Source: Silanimonas sp044377035 (GTDB taxonomy: Bacteria > Pseudomonadota > Gammaproteobacteria > Xanthomonadales > Xanthomonadaceae). From it: a stretch of 64,000 nucleotides of DNA. How positions within the stretch are numbered: position 1 is the first letter of the stretch; each line of letters starts with the position of its first letter. Below the pieces are notes generated by a model that was not told the DNA's origin, ran no database searches, and saw only the letters and a program-made list of their open reading frames with translations. Of the stretch, positions 36,726 through 44,909 are shown piece after piece. A program made the position numbers and the translations under genes. The stretch covers positions 1-64,000 of the forward strand of contig NZ_JBILJW010000012.1 in the NCBI RefSeq assembly GCF_044377035.1. The letters are read 5' to 3'.

Positions 36726-38459
36726 ATGCGTCGACTCGCCCTGAGTTCGCTGATCCTCGCCACGCTCGCCCTGCCGGCGTGCGCGCCGCCCTCGAACGAG
36801 GCGACGACCGCAACATCGCCAGCGACCGCGACACCCACGGTCCACCTGCTGGTCGCCGCGCGCATCGCCGCCAGCGACAACGCGGACGCCAACGCGATGG
36901 CGTGGGACGACACGGGCCACATCATCGCGATCGGACGCGCCGAGGACCTTGCCCAGCGCTTCCCGGCGGCGACGCGCCACGACGCCGGCGACAGCGTGGT
37001 GATGCCCGGCCTGATCGACGCGCACGGCCACCTGATGAACCTTGGTTTCGCCCTGCTGCGTGCCGACCTCGTCGGTGCGACGAGCAAGGCGGAGATCATC
37101 GAGCGCTTGCAGGCCTATGCCGCGACCGTGCCCGCCGACGCCTGGATCATCGGCCGCGGCTGGGACCAGAACGACTGGCCCGAGAAAGACTTCCCGACCG
37201 CCGCCGACCTCGATGCCGCCTTCCCCGATCGCCCGGTGTGGCTGGAGCGCGTCGACGGCCACGCCGGCTGGGGCAACACCGCGGCGATGCGCGCGGCCGA
37301 GGCCAAGCACGGAAAAACCTTCGACGGCGATTGGCAGGTCGACGGCGGTCGCATCCTGCGGGACGGCGAGAAGGCCACGGGCGTGTTCATCGATGCGGCG
37401 GCGGCGTTCATCGACGCGGCGGTGCCGGCACCGTCCGAAGCGCTGCGCGAAGAAGCCTTCGAGCGCGCGCTGGCCGCCGCGGCCGCCAGTGGGCTGACGG
37501 GCGTGCACGACATGGGCGTCTCGCGCGCGGACCTGGCGCTGTACACGCGCTTCGCCGACGAAGGCCGCTTGAGCCTTCGCGTCGAGGCCTATGCCGACGG
37601 TGATCGTGACGCGCTGGCGGACCGCTGCGCGCAAGGTCCGTACGTGCACGACGGCGGGCGCCTCGCGATGCGCGGGGTGAAGGTCTACATGGACGGCGCG
37701 CTGGGCAGCCGCGGCGCCGCGCTGATCGCCGACTACAGCGACGAACCCGGCCACCGCGGCCTGCTGCTGATGCGGCAGGAAGCGCTCGACGCCTTGCTCG
37801 CGAAGGTGAAGGGCTGCGGGCTGCAAGCCGCCACGCACGCCATCGGCGACCTCGCCAACCGCCTCGTGCTCGATGGCTACGCCAAGGTGCTGGGCCCGGA
37901 CGCGGCCACCGTCGACCATCGCTGGCGCATCGAGCACGCGCAGGTGGTTTCGCCGAAAGACCTGCCGCGCTTCGCCGAACTCGGCGTCATCGCCTCGATG
38001 CAGCCCACGCACGCCACCTCGGACATGCCCTGGGCCGAGGCCCGAGTCGGTGCCGAGCGCATCCGCGGCGCCTATGCGTGGAAGACGCTGCGCGACGGCG
38101 GCGCCCGCCTCGCGCTCGGCTCGGATTTCCCCGTGGAATCGGTCGACCCGCGCCTCGGCCTCTACTCGGCGGTGACGCGCCAGGACCTCGAAGGCCTGCC
38201 GCTGGGCGGCTGGCAGCCGCAGGAACGCCTGACGATGGTGGAGGCCTTGGCCGGCTTCACCGCCGACGCGGCGTTCGCCAATCGTCGCGAGGGCGACATC
38301 GGTCGTCTCGCCGAAGGCTACCGGGCCGACTTCGTCGTGCTCGATGCCGACCCCTCGGCGATCGACGCCTTGGCCGTGCCAAAGCTCGTGGTGCGTTCCA
38401 CCTGGGTGGACGGCGCGCCGGTGTACCAGCGCCCAGCGGATTCGGCGGCGACGCCCTGA
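36726..38459 (+). CDS. Amidohydrolase family 3 (YtcJ-like) lipoprotein
   Basis: 577 residues. Signal peptide with lipobox LPAC (Cys19). Amidohydrolase barrel with metal ligands DAHGHL near the start, GWDQNDWP, HAIGDLANR, the HRWRIEHAQVV block and LGSDFPVESVDPR near the end. Homologues such as YtcJ and NfdA hydrolyse formamides; the substrate here is unknown. It starts 39 bases after oleD. Confidence 0.87.
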   Translation: MRRLALSSLILATLALPACAPPSNEATTATSPATATPTVHLLVAARIAASDNADANAMAWDDTGHIIAIGRAEDLAQRFPAATRHDAGDSVVMPGLIDAHGHLMNLGFALLRADLVGATSKAEIIERLQAYAATVPADAWIIGRGWDQNDWPEKDFPTAADLDAAFPDRPVWLERVDGHAGWGNTAAMRAAEAKHGKTFDGDWQVDGGRILRDGEKATGVFIDAAAAFIDAAVPAPSEALREEAFERALAAAAASGLTGVHDMGVSRADLALYTRFADEGRLSLRVEAYADGDRDALADRCAQGPYVHDGGRLAMRGVKVYMDGALGSRGAALIADYSDEPGHRGLLLMRQEALDALLAKVKGCGLQAATHAIGDLANRLVLDGYAKVLGPDAATVDHRWRIEHAQVVSPKDLPRFAELGVIASMQPTHATSDMPWAEARVGAERIRGAYAWKTLRDGGARLALGSDFPVESVDPRLGLYSAVTRQDLEGLPLGGWQPQERLTMVEALAGFTADAAFANRREGDIGRLAEGYRADFVVLDADPSAIDALAVPKLVVRSTWVDGAPVYQRPADSAATP

Positions 38460-38477
38460 GCCGGGGCGCGACGCGGC

Positions 38478-39167
38478 TCAGCGCCCGTCGCGCTTCCAGG
38501 GCCGGATGAGGCCGGGCCGCGCCGCGGAGCGCGAAGGACCGGAGCCTGCTTCGGGGGACGAACCGCGCGTGCTGTGCGTCGCCACGCGCGGCGCCCCGCT
38601 TCGGCGAAGGCGGGCCGGCAGCTCTGGCGCCGCCGCCTCGCGCCATTGCCCCGCGGCCAGACCCTCCAGCGTGTAGGGGCCGATGGCCTCGCGCACCAGC
38701 CGAAGCGTGGGCAGGCCCACCGCGGCGGTCATGCGCCGCACCTGGCGGTTGCGGCCTTCGCGGATCACCAGCCGCAGCCACGCGTCGGGCACGGTCTGGC
38801 GCACGCGCACCGGCGGATCGCGCGGCGGCAGCCACGCGGGTGCTTCGATCAGCGCGACCTCGGCCGGCTTCGTGGGGCCGTCGTTGAGCTCGAGGCCGTC
38901 GCGAAGGCGCTGCAAGGCCTCGTCGGTGGGCGTGCCCTCGACCTGCACGAGGTAGGTCTTCGGCCAGTCGAACTTCGGCGAGCCGATCGCGGCCACGAGG
39001 GCGCCATCGTCGGTGAGCAACAGCAAGCCTTCGCTGTCGAAATCCAGCCGCCCCGCGGCGTAGACGCCTTTCGGCAGCCCGAACCCCGCCAGCGTCGGCC
39101 GCGGCGGGACGCTGCGGTCGGTGAACTGGCAAAGCACGTTCATCGGTTTGTGGAAGGCCACGAGCAT
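38478..39167 (-). CDS. rluE: 23S rRNA pseudouridine synthase, RluE-like
   Basis: 229 residues from ATG 39167. There is no S4 domain. The start MLVAFHKPMNVLCQF and the catalytic Asp42 in GRLDFDSEGLLLLTDDG place it in the RsuA/RluB/E/F family; length and lack of S4 favour RluE, which modifies U2457 of 23S rRNA. After the catalytic domain (about residue 185) there is an extra tail rich in Arg, Ser and Gly of about 45 residues, not usual in RluE. Divergent from the SLOG/TIR pair with 32 bases between starts. Confidence 0.82.
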   Translation of the reverse strand: MLVAFHKPMNVLCQFTDRSVPPRPTLAGFGLPKGVYAAGRLDFDSEGLLLLTDDGALVAAIGSPKFDWPKTYLVQVEGTPTDEALQRLRDGLELNDGPTKPAEVALIEAPAWLPPRDPPVRVRQTVPDAWLRLVIREGRNRQVRRMTAAVGLPTLRLVREAIGPYTLEGLAAGQWREAAAPELPARLRRSGAPRVATHSTRGSSPEAGSGPSRSAARPGLIRPWKRDGR

Positions 39168-39199
39168 GCCCTCCAGTGTATCGGCGCGGTGTAGGCTGC

Positions 39200-40984
39200 A
39201 TGGCCATGCCGACCTCGATGCAGCGCGCCAGCGACCGCTCCGCCACGCCGGCACCCGGCCCCGGCGAGGCCGCCGTCCTGCCGATGGCGGCCTGCCTGAT
39301 CGTCGGCGTCACCGCGCATCGCGATCTCGTGCCCGAGGAAGTGCCTTCCCTCGAAGCCGCCGTCGATGCCTTCCTGCAGCGGATGCAAAGCCTGCACCCC
39401 GATCTCCCCGTGGCGGTGATGTCGGGCTTGGCTGAAGGCGGCGACCGGCTGGTGGCGCGGCGCGCGCTGGCGCTCGGCCTGCCCCTGGTGGCGCCGCTGC
39501 CGCTGCCGCTGGAGGAGTACCGGCGCGACTGCACCTCGCCCGAATCGGCAGCCGAGCTCGACGCCTTGCTGGCTTCCGCACAAGCCATCCATCTGCCGCT
39601 CGCCGATGGCAACGACGCCGCCTCGGTGTGCCTGCCCGGCCCCGCGCGCGACCGCCAGTACGCGCAGTTGGGCGTGTTCATCTCCTCGCATTGCCAGGTG
39701 CTGCTCGCGCTCTGGGATGGCACCGCCAGCGATGCCGCGGGCGGCACCAGCGACGTGGTGCGCTACCACCTGCACGGCGAGATGCCGGGGCTGGGCCGGG
39801 TGGATGCCCCGCCCAACCTGCTGGCCGACGACGACAGCGACCTCGCCTTCCACATCGTCTGTTCGCGCACGCGCAGCGGCGCCACCGCGGACGGTGCGCT
39901 CGGCACCCACTGGCTCACGCGCGGGGCGCGGAGTGCCGGCAACGGCCCGATGCCGGACGGCTACGTGCGACTGTTCGACCAGCTCGGCGAGTTCAACGCC
40001 GATTCGCGCCTCTATGCCGAGGACATCGAACGCGAGGGCCACGGCCTGCTGCCGCCACCCGAGATCGCGCCGGCGCGGGGATCGCTGCCACGGATCGATG
40101 CGCTCTACCGCCGCGCCGACTGGCTGGCCCTCCACTTCCGCCAGCGCGTGCACCACAGCATGGCCCTGCTGCACGTACTGGCCGTGCTCACCGGCCTGCT
40201 GCTGATGACCTATGCCGAATTCGTCGCCCACCCGCTGCTGATGGGCGCGATCCTCGGCCTGTTCGCCACCGGCGCCGCGGTGGCTTGGCTGGGCAACCGG
40301 CGCTCCTGGCATCGCCGCTACCTCGACTACCGCGTGCTGGCCGAGGGCCTGCGCGTGCAGGCCTACTGGGCCATCGCCAGCGTGCCGTCCTCGCACCGGG
40401 TCGGCTTCGCCTACGACAGCTTCCTGCAGAAGCAGGACGTCGAGCTCGGCTGGATCCGCCACGCCATGCGCGCCGTCGCGCTGGGCGGCGAGCGCCGCGC
40501 CAACGATGTCGGACTGCAGTGGGTGATCACGCACTGGGTCGGCGATGGCGGTCCGCACGGCCAGCTCGGCTACTTCCGCCGCCGCGCCACCGACCGCGAA
40601 CGCATGTACCGGCACACGCGCCTGCTCGGCCGCGCCAGCCTGCTGCTCAGCCTCACTGGCGCGATCGTGCTCGTCGTGTTCGGCGCATGGTTCGAGGCGC
40701 TGACCGTAAAGCTGCTGCTGGTGACCACCGGTGTGGCTGCCCTGTTCGCCGGCGTGCGCGAGGCCTACTCGTACAAGCTGGCCGACAAGGAACTCATCAA
40801 GCAGTACCGCTTCATGGCCCGCGTGTTCGGCGCCGCCGCTGAGCGCATCGCCCGCGACCCGACGCCCGCCAAGCAGCGGCAGGTGCTGGAGGCACTCGGG
40901 GAGGCCGCGCTCGAGGAGCACGCCGAATGGATCCTGATGCACCGCGAACGTCCCCTCGAACAACAACCCCTGTCGGGCGCATGA
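39200..40984 (+). CDS. SLOG-like nucleotide-sensor membrane protein with SLATT-like module
   Basis: 594 residues. The N-terminal third is Rossmann-like with LIVGVTAHRDL and VMSGLAEGGDRLVARRAL, the SLOG pattern of ligand-sensing domains. Four membrane helices follow as two pairs (about 321-366 and 478-519), and between them YLDYRVLAEGLRVQAYWAIAS, which resembles the conserved stretch after the membrane pair of SLATT effectors. Known SLOG domains bind nucleotide-derived signals; SLATT modules are thought to form pores. The stop overlaps the ATG of the TIR gene (ATGA, 40981-40984). Start chosen at ATG 39200; 39206 is possible. SLOG and SLATT calls are by pattern. Confidence 0.65.
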   Translation: MAMPTSMQRASDRSATPAPGPGEAAVLPMAACLIVGVTAHRDLVPEEVPSLEAAVDAFLQRMQSLHPDLPVAVMSGLAEGGDRLVARRALALGLPLVAPLPLPLEEYRRDCTSPESAAELDALLASAQAIHLPLADGNDAASVCLPGPARDRQYAQLGVFISSHCQVLLALWDGTASDAAGGTSDVVRYHLHGEMPGLGRVDAPPNLLADDDSDLAFHIVCSRTRSGATADGALGTHWLTRGARSAGNGPMPDGYVRLFDQLGEFNADSRLYAEDIEREGHGLLPPPEIAPARGSLPRIDALYRRADWLALHFRQRVHHSMALLHVLAVLTGLLLMTYAEFVAHPLLMGAILGLFATGAAVAWLGNRRSWHRRYLDYRVLAEGLRVQAYWAIASVPSSHRVGFAYDSFLQKQDVELGWIRHAMRAVALGGERRANDVGLQWVITHWVGDGGPHGQLGYFRRRATDRERMYRHTRLLGRASLLLSLTGAIVLVVFGAWFEALTVKLLLVTTGVAALFAGVREAYSYKLADKELIKQYRFMARVFGAAAERIARDPTPAKQRQVLEALGEAALEEHAEWILMHRERPLEQQPLSGA

Positions 40985-42936
40985 GCACCGTCTTCCTCAG
41001 CTATTGCCGCAGCGACCAAGCCGATGCCGCGCGGCTCGCCGCCGCGCTGACGGCGGCCGGACTCGACGTGTGGTGGGACCATCTGATCGAAGGCGGTGCG
41101 GCCTTCGCCAAGCGCATCGAGAGCGCGCTCGAAGGTGCCGACGCCGTGGTGGTGCTGTGGTCCGCACGCTCGATCGAATCCGACTGGGTGCTCGACGAAG
41201 CGGCGCGCGGCCGTGACCTGCGCAAGCTGGTCCCGGCCTCGCTCGACGACACGCCGTCGCCGCTGGGCTTCCGGCAATACCAGACCGTCAATCTCGTGCA
41301 CTGGCGCGAAGGCAACGACGAGGCCCCGCTGCAGGCATTGGTTCGCGCCGTCACCGCGATGGGCAGTGGCGCGAAACCCGAACCCGTGCGGGCGGTGTCG
41401 GCGGGCCACGACCCCCTCGCGCCACACGGGCAACTGCCTGCCAATGCCATGCGGCGACGGCTGGTGCTGGGCGCCCTCGCCGCCGTGCCGGTGCTTGGCG
41501 GTGGGCTCTACGCGTGGCGGCACTTCGCCGGCGGCAGCGCTGTGGTCATCGACAACAGCGTCGCCGTGCTGCCCTTCGACAACCTCAGCGGCGACGCCGC
41601 GCAGGCCTATTTCTCCGACGGGCTGTCCGAGGAAGTGCGCAGCACGCTCACGCGCAACCTCGCGCTTCGCGTGATGGCGAAAAGTTCCTCCAGCCGCTTC
41701 GCAACCGACCAGCGCGACGCCACCGAGATCGCCAATGAACTGCGGGTTTCCTACCTGCTGCGGGGCACGGTGCAGCGACAGGACGACACGGTGCGCGTCA
41801 CGGTCAGTCTGGTCGAAGGGCAGACCGGGTTCGACAGCTGGTCGGAGACCTTCACCAAGAAACTCACCGACGTTTTCGCGGTGCAGACGGAGATCGCCTA
41901 CGCCGTGGCCGACCGGCTCAGCGCCTTCGTCGGTGGCGATCGCGACGATCGCGACGGCCTCGCGGCCGTCGGCGGCACCTCGAACCCGACGGCACTCGAC
42001 GCCTACCTGCGCGGCCGCTCGCTCTACGACCTCAGCTCCGACGAAGCCTCCGAGCGCGCCGCGCTGCAAGCCTTCGACGACGCGCTGGCGGCCGATGCGA
42101 ACTTCGCCGCCGCACACGCCGCACGCGCACGCTCGCTGACCACCATCGCCAACCAGTACGGCAGCCCCGACGAGAACGTGCGCCTTTACGCCGAGGCCGT
42201 CACGGCCGCCGAGCGCGCCATCGCGCTCGCCCCTGCACTCGCCGAAGCCCACTCGACGCTGGGCTTTACGCGTTTCCAGGGCCAGCTCGACGCCCGCGGC
42301 GCACGCGAGCCCTTCCAGGAGTCGCGCCGGCTTGGCGCCGGCGAGGCGACGGTGCTCACGCGCTTCGCGCAGTACGCCGCGCGCTGCGGTCGCCACGACG
42401 AAGCGCGCGACGCGCTGGAGCCGGCACTGGTCCGCGACCCGCTCAATCCGCTGATCCACCGCGCGGCCGGCGGCATCGCCTACGCCGGAGGGCGCTTCGC
42501 CGACGCCATCCCGCCACTGGAGAAAGCGCTGGCGATGAACCCGAAACTCACGCGGGCGCACGCCGCCATCGGCGATTCGCGCCTGAACCTTGGCGATCTC
42601 GACGGCGCCCTCGAGGCCTATGCGAAGGAGCCGGTCGCCGACATGCGTTTCGCCGGGCTGGCGGTGGCGCATCGACGTGCCGGGCGGAACGACGAGGCCG
42701 ACGCCGCCATGGGCGAGCTGCGCACCCTCGGAGACCGCGTGCTCTACCAGCAGGCGCAGGGGCTGGCGGAGGCCCGGGCGATCGACGAGGCTTTCGATGC
42801 CCTCGAACGTGCCCAGGCACTCCGCGACTCGGGCTTGATCTACGCGCGGAACGACCCGTTCCTCGATCCGCTGCGCGGCGATGCCCGCTTCAAGGCCCTG
42901 CTCGAGCGCCTCGGCTTCGATCTGCCGGTCGCCTGA
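40981..42936 (+). CDS. TIR domain protein with membrane helix, TolB-like domain and TPR repeats
   Basis: 651 residues. The TIR domain covers about 1-125 with VFLSYCRSD, a WWDHLIEGG loop and SIESDWVLDEAARG, where Glu73 sits at the position of the catalytic Glu of NAD-consuming TIR enzymes. A membrane helix lies at about 161-179. A TolB-amino-terminal-like domain follows (SVAVLPFDNLSGDAAQAYFSDGLSEEV), then TPR repeats from about 340 to the end. Similar TIR-TolB-TPR proteins are scattered in Proteobacteria without assigned function. Here it is coupled to the SLOG membrane protein, which suggests that TIR makes or consumes a nucleotide and SLOG reads it. The upstream 18 codons of the frame are not used. 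Confidence 0.85.
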   Translation: MSTVFLSYCRSDQADAARLAAALTAAGLDVWWDHLIEGGAAFAKRIESALEGADAVVVLWSARSIESDWVLDEAARGRDLRKLVPASLDDTPSPLGFRQYQTVNLVHWREGNDEAPLQALVRAVTAMGSGAKPEPVRAVSAGHDPLAPHGQLPANAMRRRLVLGALAAVPVLGGGLYAWRHFAGGSAVVIDNSVAVLPFDNLSGDAAQAYFSDGLSEEVRSTLTRNLALRVMAKSSSSRFATDQRDATEIANELRVSYLLRGTVQRQDDTVRVTVSLVEGQTGFDSWSETFTKKLTDVFAVQTEIAYAVADRLSAFVGGDRDDRDGLAAVGGTSNPTALDAYLRGRSLYDLSSDEASERAALQAFDDALAADANFAAAHAARARSLTTIANQYGSPDENVRLYAEAVTAAERAIALAPALAEAHSTLGFTRFQGQLDARGAREPFQESRRLGAGEATVLTRFAQYAARCGRHDEARDALEPALVRDPLNPLIHRAAGGIAYAGGRFADAIPPLEKALAMNPKLTRAHAAIGDSRLNLGDLDGALEAYAKEPVADMRFAGLAVAHRRAGRNDEADAAMGELRTLGDRVLYQQAQGLAEARAIDEAFDALERAQALRDSGLIYARNDPFLDPLRGDARFKALLERLGFDLPVA

Positions 42937-43031
42937 GCCGCCCTGCCGCAGCGCAGCAGAGTTTGCCGGACCCTTCTGCTAGCCTCGGTCGCGGCCGAAA
43001 GCCGTTCAGCCCCATCCACAAGGAGTGCACC

Positions 43032-43334
43032 GTGAAGCCGATCGTCGTCGCCAGCCTCGCCCTTGTCCTCGGAACCGCCCTGCTCACCGGCTGCAAGGCT
43101 GAAGAGCCCGCGGCCCCCGCTCCCGCGGCCGAACCCGTCGCCGAGCCCGCTGCAGTCGAACCGCCCCCGCCGCCGGCCGAACCCGCCGTCGATGCGAGCG
43201 CGCCGACCGACACCATGACCGACCCGGCCGCGCCCGCTGCCGACGGTACCGACCCGAACGCCGCACCGCCGGCCGAGGGCGAAACGATGGAAGAAGAGAC
43301 GGACACGCCGCACTCGGGCGGCGATAAGGTCTGA
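43032..43334 (+). CDS. Small Pro/Ala-rich lipoprotein
   Basis: 100 residues from GTG 43032, with AAGGAG seven bases before it. Lipobox LLTGC (Cys21) and a mature part of low complexity: repeats of Ala, Pro and Glu, then Asp/Thr. Looks like a disordered periplasmic linker protein. No family recognised. Confidence 0.75.
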   Translation: MKPIVVASLALVLGTALLTGCKAEEPAAPAPAAEPVAEPAAVEPPPPPAEPAVDASAPTDTMTDPAAPAADGTDPNAAPPAEGETMEEETDTPHSGGDKV

Positions 43335-43355
43335 TCCGTTCTTTGCGGAACACGA

Positions 43356-43384
43356 GAGCGGCGGCGGAGGTTCCGTCGCCGCTC
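43356..43384. terminator. Hairpin terminator between convergent lipoprotein and protease genes
   Basis: Thirteen-pair stem with one G-U pair and a three-base loop (GAGCGGCGGCGGA with TCCGTCGCCGCTC), placed between the two stops. No T-run. Confidence 0.6.
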
Positions 43385-43395
43385 CCGGCAATGCC

Positions 43396-44775
43396 TCAAG
43401 GCAGGCTGTTGCGCGTCGGCGGCAGGCGCATGGCCTGGTCGATCCAGTCGAGGTACTGGTCGATGCGCGTGTAGACGCTCGGCCGCCCATCGCCGCCGCA
43501 GCGGTCGCTGCCCCAACTCACCAAGCCGGCCAACACCGGCGTGCCATTGGTCCGCACCACCGGGCCACCGCTGTCGCCGCCGCAGGTCGACTGCTTCGGA
43601 TTCGCGGCACAGAACACTTTGGGATGCACCTTGCCGCCGCCGCGACCGGGCCGGCTCTCGCAGGTGCGCTGCCCCATCAGCCGCAGGTCGACGCGCAGCA
43701 GCACCGCGCTGTTGATGTTGGCGTTGCCTTGGCCGACGGCCCCCCAACCAGTGGCCGAGACCGGCTCGCCGTCATCGAGCGGCGTGCGATTGAGCGGAAT
43801 CGGACGGATCAAGGCCGGATCGCGACGCTGGGGCGCGCCGTCAGGCGCGATGCGCAGCAGCGCGATGTCGTTCGCGTACATGTTCGGCGGACTTGCGAGG
43901 TCCTGGCTGCCGGCGTCGTACTGCGAGTGCCGAACGATGTGATCAATGCGATAAACGATGCCGTCGCCCGACGAGATGTCCTGCGCGCCGAGGCGCACCT
44001 TGAAGCCCAACGCCACTTTCGCCTGGTCGATGCAATGGGCGGCCGTCAGCACCCAATCGTCGGCGATCAGCACGCCGCCGCAGTAATGCTGCCGAACCCA
44101 TTCGGGATAAGGCGCCTGCGGATTCGGGGCGCGATTCGGATTGAAGATCTGCGCCTGCCACGGGACGGCACTGGCCGCCACCGGACGACCACCGAAGGCG
44201 TAGGGCACATCCCGGCCCGGCGACGAAGACCCGGCAGAGGGCCGGCCGCCCGAAGGCGCCCCGCCGAGGCTCAGTGACAGCATCTGCCCGGCCGAGACGC
44301 CGTCCTCGCCATCGCGCTGCCCGGTGTCCTCCACCACGCCGTCGGGCCCGGCCACCGCTTCCACGTCGAACGACGCGTCATCGCCGTAGCTGTCGTCGAA
44401 GGGAATGGCGTCGTCCGACTCGTCTTCCGCCAGTTCCGGCGCCCACGAGTCGTCCTCGTAGTCCTCGACGAAGGCCATCTCCTCTTCGTCGGTCGCGTCG
44501 GCGTCCTCGTCCTCGTCTTCCGCGGCGTCCTCGTCTTCGTCGGCAAGGGCCTCGTCGTCCTCGAACGCTTCGTCGTCTTCGAAGGCCGTGTCGTCTTCGA
44601 AGGCGTCATCGCCGAAATCGTCCTCGAAGGCGTCGTCCTCTTGGGCGCCCGCGGCCAAGGTCGCGGCGAGGAGATAGCCCGTGGCACCGGGCAGGGCCCG
44701 TGCCGGCGGCGCGGCCACGGCCAAGGCGGCAAGGATCGCGACGCACAGCGCGTCGCCACGACGGATCGACAGCAT
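43396..44775 (-). CDS. Secreted trypsin-like serine protease (S1A) with acidic pro-region
   Basis: 459 residues from ATG 44775, which has GGGAG with a seven-base spacer (the TTG at 44790 is less likely). Signal peptide, then about 100 residues of almost pure Asp, Glu and Ala with repeats such as DDAFEDD and EDEDAAEDEDEDAD. The trypsin domain (about 195-450) has His247 in TAAHC, Asp303 in NDIALL and Ser402 in CGGDSGGP, plus six Cys in pairs. It should be exported and active. Chymotrypsin-fold S1A enzymes of this kind are found in predatory and lytic Lysobacteraceae. The acidic region may bind calcium or keep the enzyme inactive. Confidence 0.9.
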   Translation of the reverse strand: MLSIRRGDALCVAILAALAVAAPPARALPGATGYLLAATLAAGAQEDDAFEDDFGDDAFEDDTAFEDDEAFEDDEALADEDEDAAEDEDEDADATDEEEMAFVEDYEDDSWAPELAEDESDDAIPFDDSYGDDASFDVEAVAGPDGVVEDTGQRDGEDGVSAGQMLSLSLGGAPSGGRPSAGSSSPGRDVPYAFGGRPVAASAVPWQAQIFNPNRAPNPQAPYPEWVRQHYCGGVLIADDWVLTAAHCIDQAKVALGFKVRLGAQDISSGDGIVYRIDHIVRHSQYDAGSQDLASPPNMYANDIALLRIAPDGAPQRRDPALIRPIPLNRTPLDDGEPVSATGWGAVGQGNANINSAVLLRVDLRLMGQRTCESRPGRGGGKVHPKVFCAANPKQSTCGGDSGGPVVRTNGTPVLAGLVSWGSDRCGGDGRPSVYTRIDQYLDWIDQAMRLPPTRNSLP

Positions 44776-44909
44776 GGCGCTCTCCCCCAAGGCGTGCGCG
44801 GATTGGGCGCCTGCGGCATCGCATCGTCAAGAAGCCGCGACGCATTCTGCGGCCGCGCCGTCGCCACGACCCCGCCGTACACTCCGGGGCTGCCTTCGCG
44901 GAGCCCCCG

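Noticed and set aside
35502..38012. Extension of the effector frame upstream across oleD and the amidohydrolase
   Set aside because: The extension is antisense to two clear genes and lacks protein character; the ATG at 35501 starts the transglycosylase domain.
39200..42936. Classical Thoeris (SIR2-SLOG plus TIR)
   Set aside because: No SIR2 domain is present; only the SLOG-like and TIR parts fit, so it is listed as Thoeris-like at most.
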